From NCBI RefSeq assembly GCF_018069805.1, contig NZ_JAGPYN010000008.1, forward strand, positions 1-64,000: a stretch of DNA of 64,000 bases, written 5' to 3'. A program made the translations under genes and the position numbers. Position 1 is the first letter of the stretch. The number at the start of each line of letters is the position of its first letter. Below the pieces are notes generated by a model. The model was not told the DNA's origin. It was given only the letters and a program-made list of their open reading frames with translations, and did no database searches. This DNA comes from Pseudoalteromonas ostreae. Lineage in GTDB: Bacteria; Pseudomonadota; Gammaproteobacteria; Enterobacterales; Alteromonadaceae. Below, one piece after another: positions 26,314 to 36,314 of the stretch.

Positions 26314-28310
26314 GCGACCATTTTCAATTGGTGTCTAAATTTAAACCTGCAGGGGATCAGCCCACGGCGATTACGCAGCTATGTGAAGGGTTAGAAGCCG
26401 GTCTTGCTCATCAAACATTATTAGGGGCAACAGGTACTGGTAAAACATTTACCATGGCCAATATTATCAATGATTTGAATCGCCCAACGATCATCATGGC
26501 GCATAATAAAACCTTAGCAGCGCAGTTATACGGCGAAATGAAAGAGTTTTTTCCGCATAACGCGGTTGAATATTTTGTCTCGTATTATGATTACTACCAG
26601 CCAGAAGCGTATGTTGTTGCAAGCGATACCTTTATTGAAAAAGATGCCTCGATAAACGAACACATAGAGCAGATGCGCCTAAGTGCTACTAAAGCACTAT
26701 TAGAGCGTAGGGATACAATTATTGTGGCATCAGTATCGGCCATATATGGTTTGGGCGACCCAAAATCATACATGAAGATGATGTTGTTGTTAAAAGTGGG
26801 CGAAAAAGTTGATCAACGCGATATGCTGCGCCGACTAGCTGAAATTCAATATACGCGAAATGACATTGATTTTAGCCGAGGTACGTATCGGGTTCGCGGT
26901 GAAGTTGTGGATATATTCCCTGCTGAGTCAGACACTTTTGCTGTGCGTGTAGAAATGTTTGATGACGAAATAGAACGGCTAAGTATTTTTGACCCGCTTA
27001 CCGGCGCGGTTGAAAAGCACATAGTCCGCGCAACTATCTACCCTAAAACGCACTATGTGACACCTAGAGATAAAATTCTTGATGCGGTTGAGCATATTAA
27101 AGCTGAATTAAAAGACCGTCGTGCGCAGTTACTCAGTGCTAATAAACTGGTCGAAGAGCAACGCGTGGCACAACGTACACAATACGATATTGAAATGATG
27201 ACCGAGCTTGGTTATTGCTCTGGCATCGAAAACTACAGCCGATATTTATCTGGTCGCACGCCGGGCGATCCACCGCCAACCTTGCTTGATTATCTTCCTG
27301 AAGATGCGTTAATGATTATTGACGAATCTCACGTTACGGTATCGCAAATCGGCGCTATGTATAAAGGCGATCGTAGCCGTAAAGAAAATCTCGTGGAATA
27401 CGGTTTTCGTATGCCGTCGGCGATGGATAACCGGCCACTGCGCTTTGAAGAATTTGAAGCCATAGCACCGCAAACAATTTATGTATCAGCAACCCCAGGG
27501 GATTTTGAACTTGAACGTTGTGGAGATGATATTGCCGAGCAAGTTATTCGCCCCACAGGATTACTCGATCCCCAAATTGAAGTACGCCCAGTGGCAACCC
27601 AAGTTGATGACTTATTGTCAGAGATATATAAACGCGTAGCAATTGATGAACGCGTGCTAGTGACCACCCTGACTAAGCGTATGGCTGAAGATTTAACGGA
27701 TTACTTATCTGAACATGATGTAAAAGTGCGTTACTTGCATTCAGATATCGATACCGTTGAACGGGTCGAAATTATTCGTGATTTTCGCGCAGGGGTGTTT
27801 GATGTGTTAGTGGGCATTAACTTACTGCGTGAAGGTTTAGATATGCCAGAAGTATCGCTAGTTGCGATACTCGATGCTGATAAAGAGGGCTTTTTACGCT
27901 CAGCTCGCGCATTAATTCAAACCATTGGTCGTGCGGCTCGTCACTTAAATGGTCGGGCAATTTTATACGGCGATCGTGTTACTAAATCAATGGCCAAAGC
28001 TATTGATGAAACTCAGCGTCGCCGCGATATTCAACATGCTTACAATATTAAACATGGCCTTGAACCACAAGCCTTATTGAAGAAAATTACTGACATTATG
28101 GATGTTGGTGAGCGAGCCGGCCCACAAGATAATTTACAGCTGATCCGAAAACAAAGTAAGCAAGTGCTCAGTGCAAAAGAGATCGCAGTGCAAATTAAGC
28201 AACTCGAAACCAAAATGCATGCATACGCAAGTGATTTAGAATTTGAAAAAGCCGCATCCGTTCGTGATGAAATCCATGAATTACAACAACAGTTAATTAA
28301 AAATGCATAA
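26310..28310 (+). CDS. uvrB: excinuclease ABC subunit B
   Basis: A 666-residue nucleotide-excision-repair helicase-like subunit that verifies DNA damage delivered by UvrA and recruits UvrC. Visible are Walker A ([12 protein letters not shown]), the beta-hairpin region ([10 protein letters not shown]), the DEAH-like box (MIIDESH) and motif VI ([12 protein letters not shown]). At the C-terminus is the UvrC-interacting UVR helix pair ([21 protein letters not shown]). The ATG at 26310 follows CAGGAG; a GTG three codons earlier is less likely. It overlaps MATE by four bases and the downstream methyltransferase by eight. Confidence 0.97.
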   Translation: MSDHFQLVSKFKPAGDQPTAITQLCEGLEAGLAHQTLLGATGTGKTFTMANIINDLNRPTIIMAHNKTLAAQLYGEMKEFFPHNAVEYFVSYYDYYQPEAYVVASDTFIEKDASINEHIEQMRLSATKALLERRDTIIVASVSAIYGLGDPKSYMKMMLLLKVGEKVDQRDMLRRLAEIQYTRNDIDFSRGTYRVRGEVVDIFPAESDTFAVRVEMFDDEIERLSIFDPLTGAVEKHIVRATIYPKTHYVTPRDKILDAVEHIKAELKDRRAQLLSANKLVEEQRVAQRTQYDIEMMTELGYCSGIENYSRYLSGRTPGDPPPTLLDYLPEDALMIIDESHVTVSQIGAMYKGDRSRKENLVEYGFRMPSAMDNRPLRFEEFEAIAPQTIYVSATPGDFELERCGDDIAEQVIRPTGLLDPQIEVRPVATQVDDLLSEIYKRVAIDERVLVTTLTKRMAEDLTDYLSEHDVKVRYLHSDIDTVERVEIIRDFRAGVFDVLVGINLLREGLDMPEVSLVAILDADKEGFLRSARALIQTIGRAARHLNGRAILYGDRVTKSMAKAIDETQRRRDIQHAYNIKHGLEPQALLKKITDIMDVGERAGPQDNLQLIRKQSKQVLSAKEIAVQIKQLETKMHAYASDLEFEKAASVRDEIHELQQQLIKNA

Positions 28311-29232
28311 TTTTACGCCCCTTATTACAGCACTTGAAAGTGCGCCCTTAGCAGACAATGAACTTTGTCGTGTGTTTCATGGCCGCGGTCACACTACCGA
28401 GCATTTGAGTCATCTAAATATCGACTTTTACCCTCCGTGTTTATTTTTAGTGTCGTACGATGAAGTTGACTCACAAACGCTAACGCAATTAAGTGAGCAG
28501 CTTTGGCAATGGGCACAACAGCACGCTAAAAAATTAATCACCTCGTTGGTATTTCAACAACGCGCCGGACAACAAACTGAAAATAAACTGTTGTTTGGTC
28601 AACTACCGAGCCCGCATAGTGTTAAAGAAGGTGACAGTGAGTTTTTAGTGGATTTAATGAGCCGTCAAAACACCGGCATATTTCCGGATATGCGCCGTGG
28701 CCGAGAGTTTGTGCAAGTCCATAGTAAACACGCTAAGGTATTGAATTTATTTTCATATACCTGTGGGTTTTCGGTTGCTGCAATGCGTGGCGGTGCCGAT
28801 AGTGTGATCAACATGGATATGAACAAAGGGGTACTGCGCACCGGTAAGCACAATCATCAACTTAATGGCTTTGACCGCAGTGTGAGCTTTTTACCGCACG
28901 ATATATTAAAGTCGTTTGGTAAACTAAAAAAAGCTGGCCCTTTTGATTTAATTATTGTTGATCCGCCAAGCTTTCAAAAAGGCAGTTTCATTTTAACTAA
29001 AGATTATCAAAAAGTGCTGCGCCGCTTACCTGAACTGCTCAATGACCATACTCAATTGCTGTTATGTGCTAACAGTCCAGAGCTAAGTGAAGCGTCATTT
29101 AAAGCGCTGATAGACGAACATACTCAAGGTGCGATTGAATTTGTAGAGCGCCTAGCGCCGACCCATGGTTTTGTTGATGTTGATAGCGACCGTAGCTTAA
29201 AAGCATTGATCTATAAAACGGCTCAAGTTTAG
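28303..29232 (+). CDS. class I SAM-dependent methyltransferase (RlmI/RlmK-like fold)
   Basis: 309 residues. The C-terminal Rossmann methyltransferase domain shows motif I in [16 protein letters not shown] (about 148-163), an acidic ribose-binding strand (INMDMNKG), and the DPPSF motif of nucleic-acid methyltransferases related to RlmI/RlmL (about residue 223). The family (PF10672-type) probably methylates RNA, but the target is unknown. It overlaps the uvrB end, so it belongs to the same transcript. Confidence 0.85.
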   Translation: MHNFTPLITALESAPLADNELCRVFHGRGHTTEHLSHLNIDFYPPCLFLVSYDEVDSQTLTQLSEQLWQWAQQHAKKLITSLVFQQRAGQQTENKLLFGQLPSPHSVKEGDSEFLVDLMSRQNTGIFPDMRRGREFVQVHSKHAKVLNLFSYTCGFSVAAMRGGADSVINMDMNKGVLRTGKHNHQLNGFDRSVSFLPHDILKSFGKLKKAGPFDLIIVDPPSFQKGSFILTKDYQKVLRRLPELLNDHTQLLLCANSPELSEASFKALIDEHTQGAIEFVERLAPTHGFVDVDSDRSLKALIYKTAQV

Positions 29233-29238
29233 CTTTAA

Positions 29239-29907
29239 ATGAAACTAAGTAGCCGCCTCAGTGCAATCGATTCGTTGATCTACGCGCCGTATGATGTAAT
29301 TTGGGACTGTTGTTGTGACCACGGTTTGCTTGGTATGGCGCTGTTAAAGCGGGCAGCCGCCAAGCAAATAAACTTTGTTGATATAGTGCCTACGTTAATG
29401 GACGAGCTTGAACACACGCTCACGCGTTTTAGTGATCAGCAAGCAGCTTGCCAATGGCAAGTACTATGTCAGGATGTGGCTACAATTGAGCTGCAGCCAT
29501 CAGCCAAACAGCTGATCATTATCGCCGGAGTCGGTGGAGAATTACTGCTGAGGCTAGTACAAAAAATGGTTGCTAATTGCCCTGAAAAGCTTCGTGAACA
29601 ACTCAGTTTTATTGTTTGTCCGGTGCATCATACCTATGCCTTACGACAAGGTTTACAGGCATTAGGTTTAGGGCTTATCAAAGAGCAACTGGTGCAAGAA
29701 AACAACCGTTTTTACGAAGTGATACAGCTAAGTTTTACCAGTAACACTGCGTTGAGCGTTACTGGCAGCCAGATATGGAACAATGCTGAGCCAATGCACG
29801 AATTGTATCTGCAACAATTAGTTGCGCACTATACTCGGATGTTGAACAAAGACCGTACATATTTTCAATATGTGCTCGATGATTATCAAAAAATATTGCT
29901 AAATTAA
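29239..29907 (+). CDS. TrmK-like tRNA (adenine-N1) methyltransferase family protein
   Basis: A 222-residue protein with the TrmK/COG2384 layout: LSSRLSAIDSLI start, motif I region VIWDCCCDHGLLG with the D-H-G pattern, and IIAGVGGELLLRL in place of the IAGMGG motif. In Gram-positive bacteria TrmK makes m1A22 in tRNA. The gammaproteobacterial relatives are less studied, so the precise target is inferred. It follows the preceding methyltransferase by 6 bp, ending a MATE-uvrB-methyltransferase-trmK-like unit. Confidence 0.8.
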   Translation: MKLSSRLSAIDSLIYAPYDVIWDCCCDHGLLGMALLKRAAAKQINFVDIVPTLMDELEHTLTRFSDQQAACQWQVLCQDVATIELQPSAKQLIIIAGVGGELLLRLVQKMVANCPEKLREQLSFIVCPVHHTYALRQGLQALGLGLIKEQLVQENNRFYEVIQLSFTSNTALSVTGSQIWNNAEPMHELYLQQLVAHYTRMLNKDRTYFQYVLDDYQKILLN

Positions 29908-29918
29908 ATGCGGCAGAT

Positions 29919-30161
29919 TTACAGTTTATTGATTTCTTGCTTTACGCTGTAACTTGGATCAGTCACGATAGCTTCTAATGTTTGTACTCGCTCTTTTAAC
30001 GCGCGCATTTCTGCAGTAACAGCTGCAATTTGATTATTTGATTCTTTGTTATCGGTGAGTGTACGATGTTTAAACTCTAAATGTTTATTATACATATCGT
30101 ACATTACTCCAAATCCAACAGAGATAAATACGATCATGACGACCATAGTAGTTCCTGACAC
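29919..30161 (-). CDS. PspB-like small membrane protein
   Basis: 80 residues with an N-terminal membrane segment (about 4-24) followed by a basic, coiled-coil-prone tail ending MRALKERVQTLEAIVTDPSY. That ending closely parallels the MRERIQALESILD end of the phage-shock protein PspB. Psp proteins respond to inner-membrane stress. No pspA, pspC or pspF is nearby, so this is an orphan relative. It is convergent with the trmK-like gene, 11 bp apart. Confidence 0.65.
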   Translation of the reverse strand: MSGTTMVVMIVFISVGFGVMYDMYNKHLEFKHRTLTDNKESNNQIAAVTAEMRALKERVQTLEAIVTDPSYSVKQEINKL

Positions 30162-30347
30162 GGTGTATTCCTTATTATTTTATATAGTGTGCAAAGTATA
30201 ACCACAATGCGAAAATGATGATGCTGACAAATGTAACTTTATTTGTATCAATGTGACCCTGAGCGGTATATTCATCAGTGATACAGTGTGATGAGTGTTT
30301 AATTGCAGCATTATCAATATGTATTTTAACAACAATGGTGAGTTACT

Positions 30348-30797
30348 ATGCTAAATAATAAAATACCTCCGATTATTGTCGTACTTTTTTTTGCTGTGCT
30401 GATGGCGATAATAGCTCACTACAGTGTGATTGATTTCACCACATTTATTTTTTATTGTGCGGTTATTTTACTCATCATAGGCTGCATTTTCTGTATTGCT
30501 GGGGTGGTTAGTTTTCGCTTTGCAAAAACCACTGTAAACCCAGGTAAACCAGGTCAAGCGTCAGCATTGGTGACCACCGGCGTGTACAAAATTTCACGTA
30601 ATCCAATGTATGTTGGTTTTGCTTTTATATTAGCAGGTTGGGGGGTGTGGTTAACATCACTGTGGGCGTTGTTGTGTGTACTTGGCTTTATTTGTTACTT
30701 AACTTGGTTTCAGATTATTCCAGAGGAGCGGGCCTTATTAAAAATATTTGGCCAAGGGTACAACGATTATAAGTCTCGGGTAAAACGTTGGCTGTAA
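30348..30797 (+). CDS. isoprenylcysteine methyltransferase-family membrane protein
   Basis: A 149-residue membrane protein with about four hydrophobic segments. The conserved ICMT/PEMT-like C-terminal motif is present: TGVYKISRNPMYVGF, later PEERALLKIFGQGYNDYKSRV. Bacterial members are SAM-dependent methyltransferases of unknown substrate, possibly lipids or small molecules. It is monocistronic, with ATG at 30348 and a bidirectional terminator downstream. Confidence 0.85.
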   Translation: MLNNKIPPIIVVLFFAVLMAIIAHYSVIDFTTFIFYCAVILLIIGCIFCIAGVVSFRFAKTTVNPGKPGQASALVTTGVYKISRNPMYVGFAFILAGWGVWLTSLWALLCVLGFICYLTWFQIIPEERALLKIFGQGYNDYKSRVKRWL

Positions 30798-30823
30798 ATT
30801 TGTTCCAATAAACAATTAATAAT

Positions 30824-30853
30824 AAAAAGGCTACCAAGATGATAGCCTTTTTA
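30824..30853. terminator. bidirectional terminator
   Basis: AAAAAGGCTA...TAGCCTTTTT separates the convergent ICMT-like gene and queC, with a U-tract on both strands. Confidence 0.85.
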
Positions 30854-30860
30854 ATGTGGG

Positions 30861-31517
30861 TTATTCGTACTCGATTGGATCGGTGATATTATTAAGGCTA
30901 AATGCCTCTAAGCGCTCTTGGCAGGCACCACATTTACCACAGGCTTTTTCACGGCCATTATAACAGGTCCACGTTTGGCTATAGTCCAAGCCCATTTTGA
31001 TGCCATCGGTTAGAATGTCAATTTTGGTATTATTTAAATACGGGCTGAAAATTTCCACTGCATCGTAGTTAGCAATACGGCAAACATCATCCATCTTTTG
31101 TACAAACTCAGGACGGCAATCAGGGTAAATAGCATGATCTCCAGAGTGAGCGCCATAATAAACTTGGCTCGCTTTTAGCGATACAGCATAACCTACGGCC
31201 AGTGATAGCAAAATCATGTTGCGGTTAGGCACTATGGTGCTCTTCATGTTTTCGGCTTCGTAGTGGCCTTCTGGGACATCAATATTATCAGTTAACGACG
31301 AGCCGCCAATTAATTGATTAATTGCTGAAATATCAACGATTTTGTGCGGAACGTTTAATTTGTCACACACACTTGCAGCAACTTTAAGCTCTTTTACATG
31401 ACGCTGGCCATAGTCAAATGACAGGGCATAAACATCGTGGCCTTGCTGCAGGGCTTTATTTAATACGGTAAATGAGTCCATACCGCCGGAATAAATCACA
31501 ACTACTTTTTGCGTCAT
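30861..31517 (-). CDS. queC: 7-cyano-7-deazaguanine synthase
   Basis: A 218-residue enzyme that converts CDG to preQ0 with ATP and ammonia in queuosine biosynthesis. The ATP pyrophosphatase loop is YSGGMDSFT (residues 9-17). The zinc-binding cysteines are near the C-terminus ([19 protein letters not shown]). Length agrees with E. coli QueC (231). It diverges from queE, the enzyme of the preceding step, across about 150 bp. Confidence 0.96.
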   Translation of the reverse strand: MTQKVVVIYSGGMDSFTVLNKALQQGHDVYALSFDYGQRHVKELKVAASVCDKLNVPHKIVDISAINQLIGGSSLTDNIDVPEGHYEAENMKSTIVPNRNMILLSLAVGYAVSLKASQVYYGAHSGDHAIYPDCRPEFVQKMDDVCRIANYDAVEIFSPYLNNTKIDILTDGIKMGLDYSQTWTCYNGREKACGKCGACQERLEAFSLNNITDPIEYE

Positions 31518-31671
31518 AACTGTTTTGCTCTTAGTTTTAATAGAGGTTTATATCAGGGCGCGATATACTACACGGCTGGAGCATAAATAACAATTTTTGA
31601 CCGTGGTTTTTGATTTTTCAAATCGGGGTACTGTGCTCGTAATAAATGCCAAGCAGTAAGTGAGATGTCTT

Positions 31672-32337
31672 TTGTACAAAATTAATGAAATATTCGAAAC
31701 AATCCAAGGTGAAGCGAGTTTTACAGGCACGCCTTCGATCTTTTTGCGTTTGCAAGGTTGCCCTGTGGGCTGTGCTTGGTGTGATACTAAACAAACGTGG
31801 GAAGTAGACAATGTATTTAAAGTCTCTCTGGATGAAACCGTTGAAAAAAAGGCTGATTCAGATCACTGGGCAGATGCATCGGCAGAACAAATTTTAGCGC
31901 TATTTGCAGCGCGTGGCTATCGTGCCAAGCATGTAGTGATCACTGGCGGTGAGCCATGCATGTACGACTTAAACCCGGTGTGCGAATTACTTCATGCTAA
32001 CGGCTACAGCACACAAATAGAAACCAGCGGCACTTTTGAGATTTTAGCCCCAGCACAAACTTGGGTGACGGTATCACCGAAAATTAATATGCGTGGCGGC
32101 TACGACGTACTTACTTCAGCCATGCAACGGGCCGATGAAATCAAACACCCAATCGCGATGCAAAAACACGTTGCAGAGCTTGAAGAGTTATTTGCAAAAA
32201 CAGGCGTAACCCCCAAGCTTGTTTACTTGCAACCAATTAGCCAAAAAGTCTCTGCAACTAAGTTGGCAATTGAAACCTGTATTGAAAAAAACTGGCGCTT
32301 ATCAGTGCAAGTTCACAAGTATTTAGGGATAAACTAA
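31672..32337 (+). CDS. queE: 7-carboxy-7-deazaguanine synthase (radical SAM)
   Basis: About 221 residues. It makes CDG from CPH4 in queuosine biosynthesis. The radical-SAM cluster motif of the QueE type is visible in LQGCPVGCAWCDTKQTW. HVVITGGEPC follows, and the C-terminal QPISQK...ETCIEKNWRLSVQVHKYL matches E. coli QueE. The start is non-ATG. I favour TTG at 31672 (MYKINEIF, aligned with MQYPINEMF of E. coli, after AAGTGAGA). GTG at 31660 is an alternative that adds four residues. Confidence 0.93.
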   Translation: MYKINEIFETIQGEASFTGTPSIFLRLQGCPVGCAWCDTKQTWEVDNVFKVSLDETVEKKADSDHWADASAEQILALFAARGYRAKHVVITGGEPCMYDLNPVCELLHANGYSTQIETSGTFEILAPAQTWVTVSPKINMRGGYDVLTSAMQRADEIKHPIAMQKHVAELEELFAKTGVTPKLVYLQPISQKVSATKLAIETCIEKNWRLSVQVHKYLGIN

Positions 32338-32497
32338 AACTGCCAGCGGTAAGCTTTAAGTTAGTGTGTAAATTGAACGTTGGGTTGAGTAAAACAAAAC
32401 CCAACAAACCTCTTACTTTCATATCTGCTTCGTTAATGGTGATAATTAGTTTATTATGCGCGACTTAAAATACTCTACTCCAAACTACTAGGCTGAT

Positions 32498-33241
32498 ATG
32501 TCCGCGAACGCTCTATACACAGACCTTTCTGATTACTATGACTTAATGTGCGCAGATATAGATTATCAAGCCCAAAGTTATTTTATTCACAGGCTACAGC
32601 AAATTTTCGGTAATAGCGGAAATACACATCTTGATTTAGCGTGCGGAACGGGCCCTCATGTTCGTCATTTTATTGATTACGGTTATCAAAGTAGTGGGCT
32701 GGACATAAATCAACCCATGCTAGATAGAGCAACTACTCGTTGCCCAGAAGCGCAATTTTCATTGCAGAATATGAGTGAGTTTGTGATCCCTGAGCAAGTG
32801 GATGTAATTACCTGCTTTTTGTATTCAATCCATTACTGCGACGGCATTAATAAATTAGCCGACTGTATTAAAAGCGTACACCATGCACTAAAAGCCGGTG
32901 GTATATTTTGCTTTAACGTTGTTGATAAAAATCACATCGATAACGATTCATTTGTAGAGCATAGCGCTGAAAACGCGGGCAGCCTATTCACATTCCGCTC
33001 TGGTTGGAATTACAGTGGCAGTGGCGAAAAACAGTCATTAAAGCTCAGTATAAATAAAGCAATAGCAGACGAAACATTCATATGGCACGACGAGCACCCA
33101 ATGGTCGCTGTTAGTTTTGCCCAGTTAAAAGAAGCCCTAAAACCTTATTTTGAAATACATGTGTTTGAACATGACTACGAAAAAATAACCCCATGGGGTG
33201 AAAGCTCTGGCAATGCCGTTTTTGTGTGCGTAAAAATTTAA
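32498..33241 (+). CDS. class I SAM-dependent methyltransferase
   Basis: A 247-residue protein with a Rossmann methyltransferase domain: motif I HLDLACGTGPHVRHF (about 45-59), acidic loop GLDINQPML, motif IV VDVITCFLYSIHYC. The domain is of the Methyltransf_25 type, acting on small molecules or proteins; the substrate is unknown. It starts MSANALYTDLSDYYD. It is monocistronic and marks the last gene of the core-like stretch before the accessory block begins on the opposite strand. Confidence 0.82.
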   Translation: MSANALYTDLSDYYDLMCADIDYQAQSYFIHRLQQIFGNSGNTHLDLACGTGPHVRHFIDYGYQSSGLDINQPMLDRATTRCPEAQFSLQNMSEFVIPEQVDVITCFLYSIHYCDGINKLADCIKSVHHALKAGGIFCFNVVDKNHIDNDSFVEHSAENAGSLFTFRSGWNYSGSGEKQSLKLSINKAIADETFIWHDEHPMVAVSFAQLKEALKPYFEIHVFEHDYEKITPWGESSGNAVFVCVKI

Positions 33242-33272
33242 ACTAGAAAATAGATATTAGTTTATTGGTCTA

Positions 33273-33665
33273 TCATGGTACTACCGTTACGGTATTCAAT
33301 GCAGGCGTATAGGGAATAGATAAAACTTGGTTTACCTTTAAATTGCTCAGATCGAGCGTTCTTTTATGTTTGCATATTGCGTAGTTGTGGTTAATTAAAT
33401 CGAGTACCGTAAGTGTTGCAGTATTGGCTAATCCCTCACAAATTGACTGCGTAGTATCGCCTTTCTGAGTTTGATATATAAAATGCCCGCCTGCTGAGTA
33501 GTAAGGTATTTTGAGCAAAGTGTTTTCTGATAGCGAGTCGAAGTTAACTTGAGGGTTTGCTGCTATAACGTCTTTAACACCAACACCTGCACTGGCTCTT
33601 ATTGAAATTGTGATCAGTGTAAGGGTGTCACCTGGTTGAACAGTATAATGTAATACGGAATGCAT
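33273..33665 (-). CDS. LysM-domain protein without signal peptide
   Basis: 130 residues containing two LysM-like modules. The first is HYTVQPGDTLTLITI...LLKIPYY (about 6-55). The second begins FIYQTQKGDTTQSI and ends VNQVLSIPY (about 62-122). LysM binds N-acetylglucosamine polymers (peptidoglycan or chitin). There is no Sec signal: it starts MHSVLHYTVQPG. It is the last gene of the reverse-strand block and lies behind the chitinase-like gene, so a chitin or peptidoglycan target for the block is suggested but unproven. Confidence 0.82.
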   Translation of the reverse strand: MHSVLHYTVQPGDTLTLITISIRASAGVGVKDVIAANPQVNFDSLSENTLLKIPYYSAGGHFIYQTQKGDTTQSICEGLANTATLTVLDLINHNYAICKHKRTLDLSNLKVNQVLSIPYTPALNTVTVVP

Positions 33666-33959
33666 AGCGTTTATCCTTGATACATATGGAAAGTTAGTTG
33701 GGGAAATATATTTTTAGAGATGACAAAGGGCTAGGTTACACATGATTTATAGTAGAAGTGACATGTTGCGTATTTTTCCGCCACTTCGGTTCATTAAATA
33801 GGCTGAAATATTCACAGATCTTAAATCTAGATTTTACACACCAAAAAACGCAAAAAAGAAGTGCGTTTCTCTTTGTGATGTGAGCAATGCGTACAAGGAA
33901 TGCTCACATTTGCAAAGCACAAGGGTAAAACATAGGATTGGTGACTGAGCGGCAAAGGA
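33666..33959 (-). other. intergenic region with two hairpins
   Basis: Between the chitinase-like and LysM genes. AACGCA...TGCGTT (33847-33867) is followed by a long hairpin whose core is ATGTGAGCA (33878-33886) paired with TGCTCACAT (33901-33909), extended by CTTTG/CAAAG. Either could end or stabilise the chitinase transcript. No ORF of note. Confidence 0.5.
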
Positions 33960-34820
33960 TCAGATAGTATCTTTGACCGCTTTAACAAACTGGTAGCCTG
34001 TTTGTGCATCTAAATTAATACTCCAAACCATAGCACCACCAAACTGTGGGTCTTTACAAATAGCTTGGTATTGATCGCTAATTAACGGGTAGATATTTAC
34101 AGGAACATTAGGGACTGTAAAAATACTTGTTCCGGCCGCATCTCTATTAGCTGGCTCACCAATAACAATTTGAGTTTCTGCAGGAATGGATTTTTTTAAG
34201 TTAATGAAACTTTTAGATATAAAATCTACATTTGTTTCTTTACTGCCATCAACTTTAGGCCATGGATTGTTGTATGCCTGAATAAACAAATAATCAAAAC
34301 GATTATTATTTATTGCCTGATCGTACATACGAAAATGACCAGTCGAAACCAAGTATAAATCAGAACCTGGAGCGAATTGATTTACCTGAGGGGCAGCTGT
34401 AATAAGCAATGTTGGAGCAAGTCGTTTTATGGCCTGACAAAGCTCATCCAAATATTTACCATCACCATCAATTTCCAAATCAAAATCTACGCCAGTGAAA
34501 CCATAATCTGTTAGGTATTCAACTAGATTCTGAGCAAGCACGACTGTTGAAACGTTATTTGGATTATAGGTATTAATTTCACCACCGACTGAAAATAATA
34601 CCTGCTGTGCACCCTTTGATTTGGCTTTTTTTATGTCTGCTTTCAAAGCTGTTTCTGAAGGAGATGCAGCAAATGCATCACCAAAAATACCAACAGTGGC
34701 ACCATCAATTTTACCAAATGCCATCACAATCGCGGTATAACCTTGCTCAGCTGCTTGTGTAAATGTGATGTTTGACCAGCTTTGTAGGTAGCCAACCATC
34801 AGTGCTTTATTATTACTCAT
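33960..34820 (-). CDS. GH18 chitinase-like protein without signal peptide
   Basis: A 286-residue single-domain glycoside hydrolase family 18 barrel. The catalytic signature FTGVDFDLEID (about 127-137) supplies the D-x-D-x-E triad with the proton-donor glutamate. FSVGGEINTY corresponds to the conserved SxGG strand, and MVWSINLDA is the last barrel strand with its tryptophan. I start it at MSNNKALMVGYLQS after AAAGGATAT rather than 17 codons upstream. No Sec signal and no chitin-binding domain are present. An endo-beta-N-acetylglucosaminidase activity is also possible. It follows the 206-residue paralogues on the same strand. Confidence 0.88.
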   Translation of the reverse strand: MSNNKALMVGYLQSWSNITFTQAAEQGYTAIVMAFGKIDGATVGIFGDAFAASPSETALKADIKKAKSKGAQQVLFSVGGEINTYNPNNVSTVVLAQNLVEYLTDYGFTGVDFDLEIDGDGKYLDELCQAIKRLAPTLLITAAPQVNQFAPGSDLYLVSTGHFRMYDQAINNNRFDYLFIQAYNNPWPKVDGSKETNVDFISKSFINLKKSIPAETQIVIGEPANRDAAGTSIFTVPNVPVNIYPLISDQYQAICKDPQFGGAMVWSINLDAQTGYQFVKAVKDTI

Positions 34821-35075
34821 ATAGATATCCTTTTGTGTATATATATCAGGGCAAGCAACCATGTTAGACATTTGGCTTTGACCCTGTAGTTAATTGAGTT
34901 GTATGAGTTTGTTCAGATAAGGAGTAAAGGGTCGAGCTACTTCTCTAATGAAGCGCTTCAATTATGATTAAAACCCTACCGTAAAATAGGAAGTATCATT
35001 AGATAAGTAACTGACCTCTTTATTTTAACAATTAAGCTAAAGCCCACTTTCATCGGTTTTAGATAGTTGTTATGA

Positions 35076-35297
35076 CTATTTTCTAAATGTCGCTGTATTG
35101 CCATTTTTTTCTATGCAAGTACGCCCAACCATACCTGTACCATCATCTAAACCAACGAGATAGTCAGAATTAAGAATAATTAAACCGGTAGGATCAAGGT
35201 TTGTTACATGTAAATCATTGACGTTTATGTTCGCGTCATCACTTTGAGCTGTTGCTACAGGGGCTGTTCCTGCTTCATTCCTGATTAAGATATCCAT
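35076..35297 (-). CDS. small protein of unknown function
   Basis: 73 residues, starting MDILIRNEAGTAPVATAQ. Acidic, without a membrane segment or signal peptide, and not recognised. GGAAGTAATT precedes the ATG. It lies between the last 206-residue paralogue and the chitinase-like gene, on the same strand, with gaps of about 330 and 255 bp. The TxTFRK end and the beta-strand-like pattern (GLIILNSDYLVGLDDGTG) suggest a compact beta fold. It could be a structural or accessory component of the block. Confidence 0.6.
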   Translation of the reverse strand: MDILIRNEAGTAPVATAQSDDANINVNDLHVTNLDPTGLIILNSDYLVGLDDGTGMVGRTCIEKNGNTATFRK

Positions 35298-35631
35298 TAA
35301 TTACTTCCTTTATTTATTATGTTGTTACAGGCTCTGTCACTTGCCTATAACAATAGGGTTTAAAGACAATGGTATTTATTCCCACTATCTATTCATCGTC
35401 TATGGCCTTTTAACACCTGATTAAGGTCTTAAAAGGCCACTATCAACTCCCATTAACCAACCAAATTTAAGATATACCTTCCCTATATTTGAGCGATGAG
35501 TAGCCCTTTCTTATTAATAATAGGCAATTTAATTGCAGCTCTATTGTTACAAAGATGAACGTAAAATAACGTTGGGGAAGTAAGTGATTAATTTGATTGT
35601 TTAGTGATGGGTTAATTCTTTACTTAAAAGT
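35298..35631. other. intergenic region with a long hairpin
   Basis: Contains GGCCTTTTAA (35404-35413) and its exact complement TTAAAAGGCC (35429-35438). An inner ACCT/AGGT pairing extends the stem across a C-C mismatch to about 14 pairs with a 5-nt loop. There is no U-tract, so it may be an RNA-stabilising or processing element between the paralogue and the small gene. No ORF. Confidence 0.55.
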
Positions 35632-36252
35632 TTATTGCTGACTTTCAATTTTAAAGCTGAAGCCGTCTTCGGCATTACCATTAAGTGAAATGGTTGCTTT
35701 AGTGACACCTTCCAGATCCTGCTCAAAGAAGCTATCGGTATTAAGTACCGCTGAATTTAATAATTGGCTTTCTTCAATTTCCGAAGCGACGCCCCAATAC
35801 AACTTAGGTTTAAGTACAAATGTCGCTTTTTGACCAAAACCGACAATTCTTTTTTCCATCATCAACTTGCCGTCTTTATATAGCTGAGCACTGATCCCAT
35901 TAGGTACGTTAACATCGTTATTAACATCAATTGACTTAGTATCAGAGGCATTCCCATTCGCGGTTAATACTACGCCAGTATCATTTTTATCGACGGTGTA
36001 ACGCTTACCAATCACCGATGGTAGAACTTGCGTTTTATTTTGTCCTTCTTGCCAAGTCGCTCCAACACTGGTTTCAATTGGAAAAATAAAGGTGCTGGAA
36101 GATGCGCGGCCAATATCTGGGATCACTCGCCAGGCCACACCTTCTTTTAACGCATCAAAGGTAGGTGTTTCGTTTTTAGTGAAAACAAAAATTTTAGGTA
36201 AGTCTTTGTTCATAGATTTGTTTACATAAGTAATTTCAATATTTGAAGGCAT
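35632..36252 (-). CDS. 206-residue paralogue D, family unknown
   Basis: 206 residues beginning MPSNIEITYVNKSMN. No signal peptide, no membrane segment and no cysteines. Predicted mostly beta: alternating strands such as PKIFVFTKNE, GKRYTVDKNDTGVVL, GQKATFVLKPKLYWGVASEI and ATISLNGNAEDGFSFKIE. It differs from paralogue C at only five positions, which marks a recent tandem duplication. I do not recognise the family and assign no function. Conserved in all four copies are the N-S/H-S-N-K start, KLYWG-ASEI and VSLNGNA near the end. Confidence 0.78.
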   Translation of the reverse strand: MPSNIEITYVNKSMNKDLPKIFVFTKNETPTFDALKEGVAWRVIPDIGRASSSTFIFPIETSVGATWQEGQNKTQVLPSVIGKRYTVDKNDTGVVLTANGNASDTKSIDVNNDVNVPNGISAQLYKDGKLMMEKRIVGFGQKATFVLKPKLYWGVASEIEESQLLNSAVLNTDSFFEQDLEGVTKATISLNGNAEDGFSFKIESQQ

Positions 36253-36314
36253 AATTTATCTCTCATTGAGTAAGTGGTTTTAATGTTATAAATGGCTTTT
36301 TTGCCATAATGGGG

